64,000 bases of DNA from NCBI RefSeq assembly GCF_014192715.1, contig NZ_JACHYH010000003.1:1-64000 (forward strand), given 5' to 3'. The position numbers and the translations under genes were made by a program. The notes under the pieces were generated by a model that had not been told where the DNA came from, did not search any database, and worked only from the letters and a program-made list of their open reading frames with translations. Origin of the DNA: Luteibacter sp. Sphag1AF (GTDB lineage Bacteria > Pseudomonadota > Gammaproteobacteria > Xanthomonadales > Rhodanobacteraceae). Positions 28,746-37,536 of the stretch are shown here, in pieces; position 1 is the first letter of the stretch; the number at the start of each line of letters is the position of its first letter.

Positions 28746-28943
28746 TTACTTGGTGAGGATGAGCTTGTCGTTACGCGTCAGGCGCAGGTGGTACTCGTTA
28801 CCCTGGTGCTCGATCACCAGCTCGCGCGAGCCTTCCAGCAGGTTCTTGCTGGCAATGCGGCGCGCCGCAACCGCCTGCGCGCGCAGCGGGATGACTTTGT
28901 CGCGGGGGGTAACTTCGTTAAGGGGAAGCGCTCTCATCAACAT
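28746..28943 (-). CDS. hemP: hemin uptake protein HemP
   Basis: HemP is a short protein of iron/heme uptake regulons. The 65-residue product ends with the family core LLEGSRELVIEHQGNEYHLRLTRNDKLILTK, the G-x-x-Y-x-L-R-x-T-x-x-x-K-L-I-L-T-K signature. ATG 28943 has GGAG six bases upstream. A Fur-box-like sequence lies 35-53 bases upstream. In Burkholderia and others HemP activates heme receptor genes, but no receptor is in this window. Confidence 0.9.
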   Translation of the reverse strand: MLMRALPLNEVTPRDKVIPLRAQAVAARRIASKNLLEGSRELVIEHQGNEYHLRLTRNDKLILTK

Positions 28944-28977
28944 GGTCTGCTCCGCAGTGAGTAGGTGCGGAGTTGAT

Positions 28978-28996
28978 GATAGTGATTCTCATTTAC
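28978..28996. promoter_or_regulatory. Fur box upstream of hemP
   Basis: GATAGTGATTCTCATTTAC matches the 19-bp Fur consensus at 14 positions by my count, within an AT-rich patch. It lies 35 bases before the hemP start, so iron repression of hemP is expected. Confidence 0.7.
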
Positions 28997-29099
28997 ATGT
29001 CAAGCGGGCGGCTGGTCCAGAAGCACCTCATGCCGCTGAATGCCTTTCTGGCAGTCCTGCAGGAGCGAGCTTGCCCGCGATGAATGCTTGGCAGCGAAG

Positions 29100-29594
29100 T
29101 CAGATGGCTTCGTGCACTTCCACGTCGTCCAGGGCCAGCAGCGGCGTGACGGTGGCTTCCAGGGCTTCCAGATCGGGAATGATCGCGGTGTCGTCGCGGA
29201 CGAGTACCTGGGCGCGGACGCCGAACGGCAAATCGTTACCGTCATGGGTCGGCAGCAGGAGCTCGGCGTTCAGCGTGGTCAGGCGCGGGAAGCCCTGGGT
29301 AAGCACCGCAATGAACGGAAGCTTCGGATGGTTGCCCAGCGCCTTCAGCACGGCCACGCGCGAGGCCGCCGGAGCGCCCTCCTCGTCGGCATTCACGATG
29401 TGCGCGAACGAAATCAACGGCAGCTTCCAGCCACGGTAAGCGATGCGGCCCAACAGCCATTCCGGCGTGTCCTGCACGACTTCAGGCTTGGTCAGCGTGA
29501 TGACTTCCGCAACCGACGCATTGGGCAGCAACAGGCGGACGCCGCCGGAAGGAATCAGCAGGCAGCGGATTTCGCGGGGTAACGGCTCGCTCAT
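29100..29594 (-). CDS. chpC: ChpC, CheW-like adaptor of the Pil-Chp system
   Basis: ChpC is a second CheW-type coupling protein of the twitching-motility pathway. The 164-residue protein keeps the CheW fold: IRCLLIPSGGVRLLLPNASVAEVI, then LLGRIAYRGWKLPLISF and a C-terminal R-A-Q-V-L-V-R-D-D strand. Its ATG overlaps the chpB stop as ATGA. It is the last gene of pilGHIJ-chpABC. The order equals that of Pseudomonas apart from missing pilK. Confidence 0.85.
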   Translation of the reverse strand: MSEPLPREIRCLLIPSGGVRLLLPNASVAEVITLTKPEVVQDTPEWLLGRIAYRGWKLPLISFAHIVNADEEGAPAASRVAVLKALGNHPKLPFIAVLTQGFPRLTTLNAELLLPTHDGNDLPFGVRAQVLVRDDTAIIPDLEALEATVTPLLALDDVEVHEAI

Positions 29595-31291
29595 GGGAAT
29601 TCCTCGATCAGTTTCTTGGCGAGTGCGTCCACGTCGCCGGTAAAGCCTGCGACGCGCTCTTCGCGAATACCGGCGACCATCTGGCCCGGGGCATCGTCTT
29701 CGGGTGTTTCAATCCAGACGCGACCGCCGCGGTCGTAGATCGCCTGTGAACCGGCTACGGCATCGTTGGCTTGCCCTGCAAACACGATGGCCAGTGCGTC
29801 GGAACCGAAGCCAGTGGCAAGCGAACTGAACACGCCGTCGATGGACGGGCTTCTCGCGTTCTGAGCGCTATGATCGTCTTTCAGCACCAGGCCGCCGTCA
29901 CGGCGTACCTGCACGTGCCTGCCCCGCGGCACCACGATGATGTCGCCATGGCCAACAGGCAGTCCGTCGTCGGCAAGGATCACCTTGCGCGCGGACACGG
30001 CACTGAGACGCGAGGCCAACGCCTGGCTGTCGCCGTCGTGATGCTGCACCACCAGGAACATGGCGGGCACGCGGCTGGTCAGGCGCGAAAGGAACCGGCC
30101 CACGGCCGCCTCACCTTCGTGCGCGGCGCCCAATGCCACCACGCGACGTACAGCGCGACTGCCCACGTCCAGGAACATCTCGTGCGCGAAGTCACTATCG
30201 GTGCGCGGCGCCACCGCTTCTTCCATAGACACCAGTTCAAGACTGAGTCCCGGCTGGAAATCATGCGTGCCATCATCCACCACGTCCTGCGCCAGATACT
30301 CGGCCGCGCTGATGGTTTCGATGCCGAAGGTGGACGCAGGCGTCTGCTCCGGCGTTTCCACCACGATGGTGTCGTGATCGACCAGATCCCATTCGGGGGC
30401 CGGAGGAGCCACATATTCCGTGGAACGCGATTCGATCTGCACCGGCACAATGTCATCGGTGAGCATCGGTGTTTCATCGACCGACGCAAGCTCGAAGCGG
30501 CTGATGTCGAACTCCCGCTCAACGGGCGCCGGTTCGGCCGCCTTCTCTTCAATGACTTCAAAGTGCGACAGGTCCAGCGACGCCAGATCAGTCAGCGCCA
30601 TGTCTGAATGCGGCACGCTGTCCAGGTCGTGGACATCGAAAGCGCTGGTTTCGTTTTCCGCCAGCAGCGCTTCCAGCTCGGCGGCCAGCGTAACCGACTC
30701 GACGTCGGTCTCGTTTTCCACGGCCTCGTCGTGCGCCGTCGGCAATTCGAGCGCCGCCAGCTCTTCTTCCACCGACGATGCGTGAACGACGGGCTCATCG
30801 AGCTCGAAGGTTTCAAAGGTGTCATCGACAACGGGCTCGTCCGAGAACGCCACGGTGCTCCGCGCCTCCGGCTCGTCCACAGGTGCGTCGGCCACTTCGA
30901 CCGGCGCGAGCCTCGGCTCAATCGCCCGTGCATCGGCGGGACGCGGCGGATCAACCTGCGCCTCGCCTACCAGCTTGGCGGCAAGGTGGCGGGCCCAACG
31001 GGCGCGATCCCAGCCTTCCAGATGGCGCGAGGCATCCGCGTCGTTGAAGACCAGTCGCGGCTGGTCTCCCTCCACGGTGTCGTACAAACGATCCAGGTCG
31101 GCATCAGACGGGTTGTCCAGGTCCACCACGACCACGTCGGCCGACGATCCCACCAGCTCGGCCGGTGCGAACGACTTCAGGTCCGATTCGTAGACGATGC
31201 GTGCGCCCAGTGCCACCAGCGCCTCGCGCAGATGGCTGGACAGGCCCGCGTCATCGAACAGCAACGCGACCGACGAGGAACGATCAGCCAT
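29591..31291 (-). CDS. chpB: ChpB, CheB-like methylesterase homologue lacking the catalytic serine
   Basis: The 566-residue protein has an N-terminal receiver-like domain (residues about 5-120, VVVVDLDN), a long acidic linker (about 120-375), and a C-terminal CheB-type domain. In CheB the triad is Ser in GAST-GG, His in QH, and Asp in GND. Here the first motif reads GAAHEG with Ala390 (codon GCG at 30124-30122), while His417 (VVQHH) and Asp510 (QANDA) remain. Activity as a methylesterase is therefore doubtful. The start overlaps chpA by eight bases and the stop overlaps chpC by four. Confidence 0.85.
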   Translation of the reverse strand: MADRSSSVALLFDDAGLSSHLREALVALGARIVYESDLKSFAPAELVGSSADVVVVDLDNPSDADLDRLYDTVEGDQPRLVFNDADASRHLEGWDRARWARHLAAKLVGEAQVDPPRPADARAIEPRLAPVEVADAPVDEPEARSTVAFSDEPVVDDTFETFELDEPVVHASSVEEELAALELPTAHDEAVENETDVESVTLAAELEALLAENETSAFDVHDLDSVPHSDMALTDLASLDLSHFEVIEEKAAEPAPVEREFDISRFELASVDETPMLTDDIVPVQIESRSTEYVAPPAPEWDLVDHDTIVVETPEQTPASTFGIETISAAEYLAQDVVDDGTHDFQPGLSLELVSMEEAVAPRTDSDFAHEMFLDVGSRAVRRVVALGAAHEGEAAVGRFLSRLTSRVPAMFLVVQHHDGDSQALASRLSAVSARKVILADDGLPVGHGDIIVVPRGRHVQVRRDGGLVLKDDHSAQNARSPSIDGVFSSLATGFGSDALAIVFAGQANDAVAGSQAIYDRGGRVWIETPEDDAPGQMVAGIREERVAGFTGDVDALAKKLIEEFP

Positions 31292-34200
31292 GGGTCACCC
31301 GCAGTACGTCGTTGATCTGGATGATCAGGTCATTCTCCTGATACGGCTTGCCGATGTAACGGTCAACGCCGATATCGAAGGCGCGCTGGCGATGTTTGTC
31401 GCCGGTACGGGACGTGATCATGATGATGGGCACGTCGCGCAGACGGGCATCGGCCTTCATGTGGGTAGCCAGCTCGTAGCCGTCCATGCGCGGCATCTCG
31501 ATATCCAGCAGCATCAGGTCGGGCACACGCTCGTTGAGCTTTTCGATGGCGTCGATACCGTCTTTCGCGGTAGTCACTTCAAACTCATTGCGCTCCAGCA
31601 CGCGGCCGGTGACTTTACGCATGGTGATGGAATCATCGACCACCATCACCAGCGGCTTGGTGCGGATTTCGTCCTGATCGTGGCCCAGCGAGGCCAGGCC
31701 GGCTTCGGCCTCGAAGGCGCGACGGGCCAGACCGTGACGCACCAGCGGCGCCAGATCCAGAATCATCAGCACCGAGCCATCGCCCATGATGGTCGCGCCA
31801 AGGATGCCCGGCACCGAACTCACCTGCGGACCCACCGGCTTGACCACGATTTCGCGCGAACCGATCACGGCGTCGATGCGGATCGCACCACGCAGTTCAC
31901 CGCTTCGGGTCAGCAACAGCGGCAACTGCGCTTCGTCAGAGGAATGCACCACGTTGACGCCGAGCAGCTGTGCCAGGTCATGCAGCGCGTAGTTTTCACC
32001 CGCATAGGAGAACTGCGGATCATCGCCGCGCATGCGCTCGATGAGATCTTCCGGCGAAATGCGCGCCACGCCATGCACCGAGGTCATCGGAATGGCGAAG
32101 TTGGATTCGCCGATGCGCACGATGATGGCCTGGGTCACGGCCAGCGTGAACGGCAGGCGCAGCACGAAGGTCGTGCCTACGCCGCGCTCCGATTCAATGC
32201 CCAGCGTACCGCCAAGCTGCTTGATCTCGTTGGCCACCACGTCCATGCCCACGCCACGGCCGGCCACCTGGGTGACCTTTTCTGCCGTTGAGAAGCCCGG
32301 CACCTGGGTCAGTGCATACAGCTGGTCGTCGGAGATGCGGGCATCCGCGCGCAGCAGGCCGCGCTCGATGGCCTTGGCGCGAATGGCGTCGCGGTCCATG
32401 CCGGCACCGTCGTCGCTCAGGCGCACGACCACTTCGGTCGCTTCACGTGCCACCTGGATGCGCACGGTGCCTTCGGCCGGCTTGCCTGCGCGCTCGCGTT
32501 CTTCGGGCGATTCGATGCCGTGAGCGACCGCGTTGCGCAACATGTGCTCGAACGGTGCCTTGATGCGATCAAGCAGGTTGCGATCCATTTCGCCGTGGGC
32601 GCCTTCGACCTGCAACTGTGCACGCTTGTCCATGTCCTGCGCAGCCTGGCGCAGGGTTCGGCGCAGGTTGGGCACCATGGCGTCGAACGGAAGCATGCGG
32701 GTCTGCATCAGACCGTCCTGCAGTTCCGCGTTGACGCGCTGCTGCTGAAGCAGGAGGGTTTCGGACTGACGGGTCAGGTCATCGAGGATAGTCTGAATGG
32801 ACACAAGATCCGAGACCGACTCGGCGAGCGCGCGCGAGTACTGCTGAAGCTGCGAGAAGCGATCGAGTTCGAGCGGATCGAACGTCGACATGCCGGTTTC
32901 GCGATGCTCCTGGTGGTAACGCGCGATGATCTGCGTTTCGGTTTCGATTTCCAGCATGCGCAGCTGGCTGCGCAGACGGCTGACGGTCTGTTCGTGCTCG
33001 GTCAGCGTGGAACGGAAGCTAGCAATCTGCTGTTCCAGACGCGAACGGTAGATCGACACTTCGCCCGCATGGTTCACCAACGTGTCGAGCATGTCTGCGC
33101 GAACGCGGATCTGCTCCTGCGGCGAACGCTGAACTTCTTCCTCTTCGAACTCGGGAAGCAGTTCGGGCATGTCCTGCATCATGGTGACCGGACGTGCCGC
33201 TTCGCGCTCGTCGCGGAAGCTTTCCAGCGTGTCGGTATCCGGCGCAATCGGGGCACCGGCCAGACGTGCAAACGGCTCGATGTCTTCGTCAGTGATGGCA
33301 ATGGCTTGGTTGAGCGCGATCTTCTGCACCAGTCCATGCAGGCGGTCGAAGCCCACCTCGGTCGCTTCGATGGCAGCGCGGTCAGCATCGCGCTGACCAC
33401 CGGCCACGGCGTCCAGCAGAGCTTCCATGGCATGCGCCAGGTCGCCCACGGGCGCCATGCCCGCCATGCGCGCACTACCCTTCAGCGTGTGCAAGTCACG
33501 CTGGAGACCCGCCACGTGCTCGGCCTGTTCCGGCTCCACGCGCCACAGCGCAAGCACACCATCGGCGTGATCGAGAATTTCGCGACCTTCCTCCACGAAC
33601 ACTTCGAGAAGATCCGGATCAATGTTTGCGTACGGCGAGAATTCCGGTGCGACGGGTTCGACATCGACAGGTTCGGCGGCGACGGGCTCCTGGACGGAAG
33701 GCTCTTCGACAGAAGGCTCTTCGACAGAAGGCTCTTCGACCGACGCCTCGACGGCGGCAACCTCGACCTCCGGTTCCGCGACAGCAGGCTCTTCCACCTC
33801 GTCGGCGAACTTGTCTTCCTGCACAGGGACCGGTGCTTCGGCCTCCACATGCAGCAACTCGTCGTCCAGCGCGTCAACCACTTCCGGCTCGGCCTCTTCC
33901 ACCGGCAGTTCCGGCTCAACGGCCGGCTCTTCCAGGGACGTTTCAACCGGCACCGCGTCGCCGTCGTGCACCACGACCGGCGTTTCCTCCGCGTGCGTGG
34001 AACGACCTTCAACCGCGGCCTGCGCGGCATCCATGCTTTCGATGAGAGCTTTCCAGCTCGCATCTTCATCGGCGTCGTATTTCGCAATCGGCGTGACGAC
34101 CACGGGCGGACGGTCAACTTCGAAGGTATCGAAGGCAGCCAGCAGTTCGGCGGTCAGCTCATCGCTGGAAGACAGCGCCTGCGTCTCCTCGCGTTCGATG

Positions 34201-37200
34201 GCAGGAAGCGCTTCGTCAGCGGCCACTTCGGCCGGCGACAGCGCTTCGGGCAGCGGCCCGGCGACGGGTGCGTATTCGTCATCCGGCTCGTCCACAAGCC
34301 ACTCGTCGTCGATCACCGGCTGCACTTCGGCTTCCGGCTCAACCGGCGGAGCGTCAAGAACGAGTTCGTCTTCGTCCTCATCCAGCGGCATCGGATCGGG
34401 TTCGTACAGCACGTGGGCCACGGTGGCCTCGGGCTGCTCGTCGCGCAGGGCCGCGATGCGCGCGGCAAGCGCTTCCACGCTGGGCACCACAGGATTCGCC
34501 TCGTCGAACAGCGACATCACCTCGTCCACCAGGTTGGCCGCCTGACCCAGCACGTCCACACCGGCCGCGCTGAGCGGCGTACCGCTGGCGCGCACGCGCT
34601 TGATGAGGCCTTCCAGCGGTGCCAGCACCTGGATCAGCACCGGAATGTCGACCATCCCGATGGCACCGTGCAGCGTGTGCACGGCGCGCAGCAGGGCGTC
34701 GTCCACCGGCAATTCGACGCCGGCGGCACGCGCCAGGTTGGCACGGATGATCTGCTGGTACTGCGCCACTTCCGTGCGCAGGATGTCCAGCAGCACCGAG
34801 TCCACGGGCGGCAAGGCCGGCGCGGCATAGGTATCGTCAACGAAGGCGAGCGTGTCTTCCGCCGGATCCGTCGTCGGTGCCAGGCCGGCAAACGCCGCCG
34901 TCGGCACGTCGGCAATGCTGTCGCGCGGCACGCGGCGCTTCACCTTCGTGCGCACCGTCTGCATCGCACTGCTGGCCACGTTTTCGACGTAGGTGATGTC
35001 ACCGGCCGCGATCTTGTCGGCCGTTTCCATGATGGCAGCGATGGGCGCGGCCAGCGTGGTCTCGCCTTCCAGCGCGAGCTTCAGCTGCGGCAGCGCGGCG
35101 ATGGCGTGACGCACCAGCGCCTGCACACCGTCGTGCGGCGGGATGCTTCCGTCCAGCACGCGGTTGAGCATGTTCTCCACTTTCCAGGAGAACTCGCCCA
35201 GCAGACGCGCGCCGACCAGACGTCCGGAGCCCTTGAGGGTATGGAACGAACGGCGGATGGGCGTAAGGGCCTGGATCTGCTCCGGATCGGCCAGCCATGC
35301 CTTCTGTGCAGCAAGCAGGTTGCCGATTTCTTCTTCGGTTTCTTCGAGGAAGATCTCGCGGATTTCGTCGTCGATGCCATCGACGGTGATCTGGAAGCCG
35401 CCGAACTCGGCGTTGCCGTCACCACCCACTTCCTGCTCGACTTCCTCTTCGATCTCCACCCAATCGGTGTCATCGGCCGCCACAGGGGCAGCCGCTTCGA
35501 CGGACGGAGCGACGACGGGCTCGTCGTCTTCCACCGGCTCGTCGATGATGTCGAACGAGTCTGCGAAGGTCGTGACTGTTTCGCCGATGTCGGCACTCGT
35601 CTCGGGCACGGCGATGTGTTCAACCGCTTCCTGCTCGATGGCGTCGATGCGTTCGCCCAGTGCCTGCGGCTCGTGCTCGACAGGTACCGGCCAGTAGCCG
35701 AGGTCGGCCAGGCTCTGCTGGGTCACATCAAGGATGTGTTCCAGACCGCCGCGATGTTCGCGCGCCGCTTCCAGGTAGTACTCAAGCGCCGCCAGCGAGT
35801 CGGCCAGTCGATCCATCTGCGTGCCGGTAGGCACGCGACGATCACCCAGCAATTCGCGATGGATGAACAGGCCAATGCCATCGGCCAGCTCGGCCGGACG
35901 CAGCGCGTTCAGCATGCGCATGGCGCCGCCGATTTCTGCCATCAGTTCCGGCGTGCCGTTGAGATATTCGTGATTCCACGACGACTCGACGAAGGACACG
36001 ATCGCATCCTTCACCTTGCCCGTATTCGTGGTGGCCTCGCGCATCAGCGTGGCCAGAATGTGGCGGGCTTCGCTGCGCGGCAGCGGCGTGGGGCCACCTT
36101 CGCTGTCCAGGTGATCGTCTTCGGCGCCCAGGCGCTCGATGTGATCGTCCAGCGATGCTTCCACGTAAAGCAGTGCACCGGCCACGTCCAGCAGCGACTC
36201 TTCATCAGGCGCGCGCAGACGGGTGGCGATTTCTTCAATGATGCGACGCTGTTCGTTGACGACGCGGCGCGGAACCGAAAGCGCCAGCATGCCCAGCGTG
36301 TCGCCCACGCGTTCAAGCACCTCGGCCTGCGACCCAAGCTGCGCGGGATCGCCATCGGGACGGCGCAGGAACAGGTCCAGCGCTTCCTTCACCCGCAGCA
36401 GGTCGTCCTTGATCGCAGCGGACACGGTATCCAGCAGCGCGCGGTTGTGACCGGCCATGGACCCGCGTGCGTGCTCCACTTCCGACGCATCGGGAAGCAG
36501 ACCATCCAGACGGTAAGTCTGGCGAAGTTCGTCGATGCGTTCGCTGCCCGGCTTGGCCTGGGCTACGTAATAAAGGAGCTTGCGCGCCAGTTCATCGGCA
36601 TCGCTGCTCTGCAGCGCGTCTTCGCCGCCTTCCACCAGTTCGCGGATGCAACGGTCCACGCGGCCGATCAACTGGCGCACGTCTCCCGCATGCGCGCGCA
36701 GCACCCCGCGCTCAAGGCCTTCCAGCACGCCGGCTGCAATCCACCACAGGCGACGGCCTGCGATGGTGTAGCAACGCGCGGCCAGCGAATCGAGCGTGGC
36801 GCGCATGCCCAGCAACTGGCGATCATTGGCCTGACCACGGAACCATGCCAGCAACTGCTGCTGGAAGCGGACACGCAGGCTCGCGATCTCCGAACGGTGC
36901 ATCTCGGCCGTGGCCGGATCGCTCGCACCCGGTGCCGTCGCCGGCAGCATGGTGTCGAGGTTCGGAGTGAACAAGGCCGATTCGTGCAGCGACTGCTCGC
37001 CACGACTGGCGCGCAGATCATTAAGCAGCGGCAACAACACGATGGGCACATCGCGGTGACCGCTTTGCAGACGCTCCAGATAATCGGGCATCTGCATCAT
37101 GCCGCGCATCAGCGCTGCATAGGCGTCGTCACGCTGTGCCACCCGATCTTCGATCAGGGCAGCCACGAGTTGTTCCATTTCACCCACGACCATCGCGGCG

Positions 37201-37400
37201 CCGTACAGCTCCACCATGCGCAGCGTGCCGTGCACCTGGTGCAGGTCGGCGGCGCAGGTATGCATGACGAAGGCGTCGCGCGGGTCCTCTACGTAGGACT
37301 CCAGCGCCTGGCGTGCCTTGGCCAGGGCGTCGTCCAGCTCCGCCTTGACCCAGTGCAGCGTGGTGAAATCGTTATGGTCTTGAAGTCTCATCGAACGCAT
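31284..37400 (-). CDS. chpA: ChpA, hybrid CheA-like kinase of the Pil-Chp system
   Basis: This 2038-residue kinase phosphorylates PilG and PilH. The N-terminal part resembles FimL with a degenerate phosphotransfer motif near residue 54. Full Hpt motifs follow at His720 (FHTLKGSGRLVG), His908 (VHTLHGAIGMVD) and His1304 (LHTLKGSARMAG), separated by long acidic linkers. After a dimerisation helix come the ATPase domain (HMLRNAVAHGIESPEER, DDGAGMD), a CheW-like domain and a C-terminal receiver with Asp1966 (LLDIEMPRMDGYE). Pseudomonas ChpA has more Hpt copies, so this form is reduced. ATG 37400 or 37391; no clear ribosome site. Confidence 0.92.
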   Translation of the reverse strand: MRSMRLQDHNDFTTLHWVKAELDDALAKARQALESYVEDPRDAFVMHTCAADLHQVHGTLRMVELYGAAMVVGEMEQLVAALIEDRVAQRDDAYAALMRGMMQMPDYLERLQSGHRDVPIVLLPLLNDLRASRGEQSLHESALFTPNLDTMLPATAPGASDPATAEMHRSEIASLRVRFQQQLLAWFRGQANDRQLLGMRATLDSLAARCYTIAGRRLWWIAAGVLEGLERGVLRAHAGDVRQLIGRVDRCIRELVEGGEDALQSSDADELARKLLYYVAQAKPGSERIDELRQTYRLDGLLPDASEVEHARGSMAGHNRALLDTVSAAIKDDLLRVKEALDLFLRRPDGDPAQLGSQAEVLERVGDTLGMLALSVPRRVVNEQRRIIEEIATRLRAPDEESLLDVAGALLYVEASLDDHIERLGAEDDHLDSEGGPTPLPRSEARHILATLMREATTNTGKVKDAIVSFVESSWNHEYLNGTPELMAEIGGAMRMLNALRPAELADGIGLFIHRELLGDRRVPTGTQMDRLADSLAALEYYLEAAREHRGGLEHILDVTQQSLADLGYWPVPVEHEPQALGERIDAIEQEAVEHIAVPETSADIGETVTTFADSFDIIDEPVEDDEPVVAPSVEAAAPVAADDTDWVEIEEEVEQEVGGDGNAEFGGFQITVDGIDDEIREIFLEETEEEIGNLLAAQKAWLADPEQIQALTPIRRSFHTLKGSGRLVGARLLGEFSWKVENMLNRVLDGSIPPHDGVQALVRHAIAALPQLKLALEGETTLAAPIAAIMETADKIAAGDITYVENVASSAMQTVRTKVKRRVPRDSIADVPTAAFAGLAPTTDPAEDTLAFVDDTYAAPALPPVDSVLLDILRTEVAQYQQIIRANLARAAGVELPVDDALLRAVHTLHGAIGMVDIPVLIQVLAPLEGLIKRVRASGTPLSAAGVDVLGQAANLVDEVMSLFDEANPVVPSVEALAARIAALRDEQPEATVAHVLYEPDPMPLDEDEDELVLDAPPVEPEAEVQPVIDDEWLVDEPDDEYAPVAGPLPEALSPAEVAADEALPAIEREETQALSSSDELTAELLAAFDTFEVDRPPVVVTPIAKYDADEDASWKALIESMDAAQAAVEGRSTHAEETPVVVHDGDAVPVETSLEEPAVEPELPVEEAEPEVVDALDDELLHVEAEAPVPVQEDKFADEVEEPAVAEPEVEVAAVEASVEEPSVEEPSVEEPSVQEPVAAEPVDVEPVAPEFSPYANIDPDLLEVFVEEGREILDHADGVLALWRVEPEQAEHVAGLQRDLHTLKGSARMAGMAPVGDLAHAMEALLDAVAGGQRDADRAAIEATEVGFDRLHGLVQKIALNQAIAITDEDIEPFARLAGAPIAPDTDTLESFRDEREAARPVTMMQDMPELLPEFEEEEVQRSPQEQIRVRADMLDTLVNHAGEVSIYRSRLEQQIASFRSTLTEHEQTVSRLRSQLRMLEIETETQIIARYHQEHRETGMSTFDPLELDRFSQLQQYSRALAESVSDLVSIQTILDDLTRQSETLLLQQQRVNAELQDGLMQTRMLPFDAMVPNLRRTLRQAAQDMDKRAQLQVEGAHGEMDRNLLDRIKAPFEHMLRNAVAHGIESPEERERAGKPAEGTVRIQVAREATEVVVRLSDDGAGMDRDAIRAKAIERGLLRADARISDDQLYALTQVPGFSTAEKVTQVAGRGVGMDVVANEIKQLGGTLGIESERGVGTTFVLRLPFTLAVTQAIIVRIGESNFAIPMTSVHGVARISPEDLIERMRGDDPQFSYAGENYALHDLAQLLGVNVVHSSDEAQLPLLLTRSGELRGAIRIDAVIGSREIVVKPVGPQVSSVPGILGATIMGDGSVLMILDLAPLVRHGLARRAFEAEAGLASLGHDQDEIRTKPLVMVVDDSITMRKVTGRVLERNEFEVTTAKDGIDAIEKLNERVPDLMLLDIEMPRMDGYELATHMKADARLRDVPIIMITSRTGDKHRQRAFDIGVDRYIGKPYQENDLIIQINDVLRVTHG
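33685..33744. repeat. 15-bp tandem repeats in the chpA linker
   Basis: Two identical GGCTCTTCGACAGAA units (33700-33714, 33715-33729) are flanked by a diverged copy (33685-33699) and a partial one (from 33730). They encode an E-E-P-S-V repeat in the protein. In-frame units of five codons allow length change without frameshift. Confidence 0.8.
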
Positions 37401-37536
37401 CCAGAAGGTGCGAGGCGCCGGTTGAACCGGCTTGCGAGCCGCTCGCTGCGTGAGCGCGACAGCGGATGCGCGCGTTCACGGGCAACAAGCCCGGTCGCGC
37501 GACGATCCGTCAGGTAACGCAGCACGCTGTTCACGT

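Noticed and set aside
32520-37517. A 1665-codon open frame on the plus strand, antisense to chpA
   Set aside because: It mirrors the GC-rich codon pattern of chpA in the opposite strand, has no domain resemblance, and chpA is an unmistakable kinase. Treated as a shadow frame.
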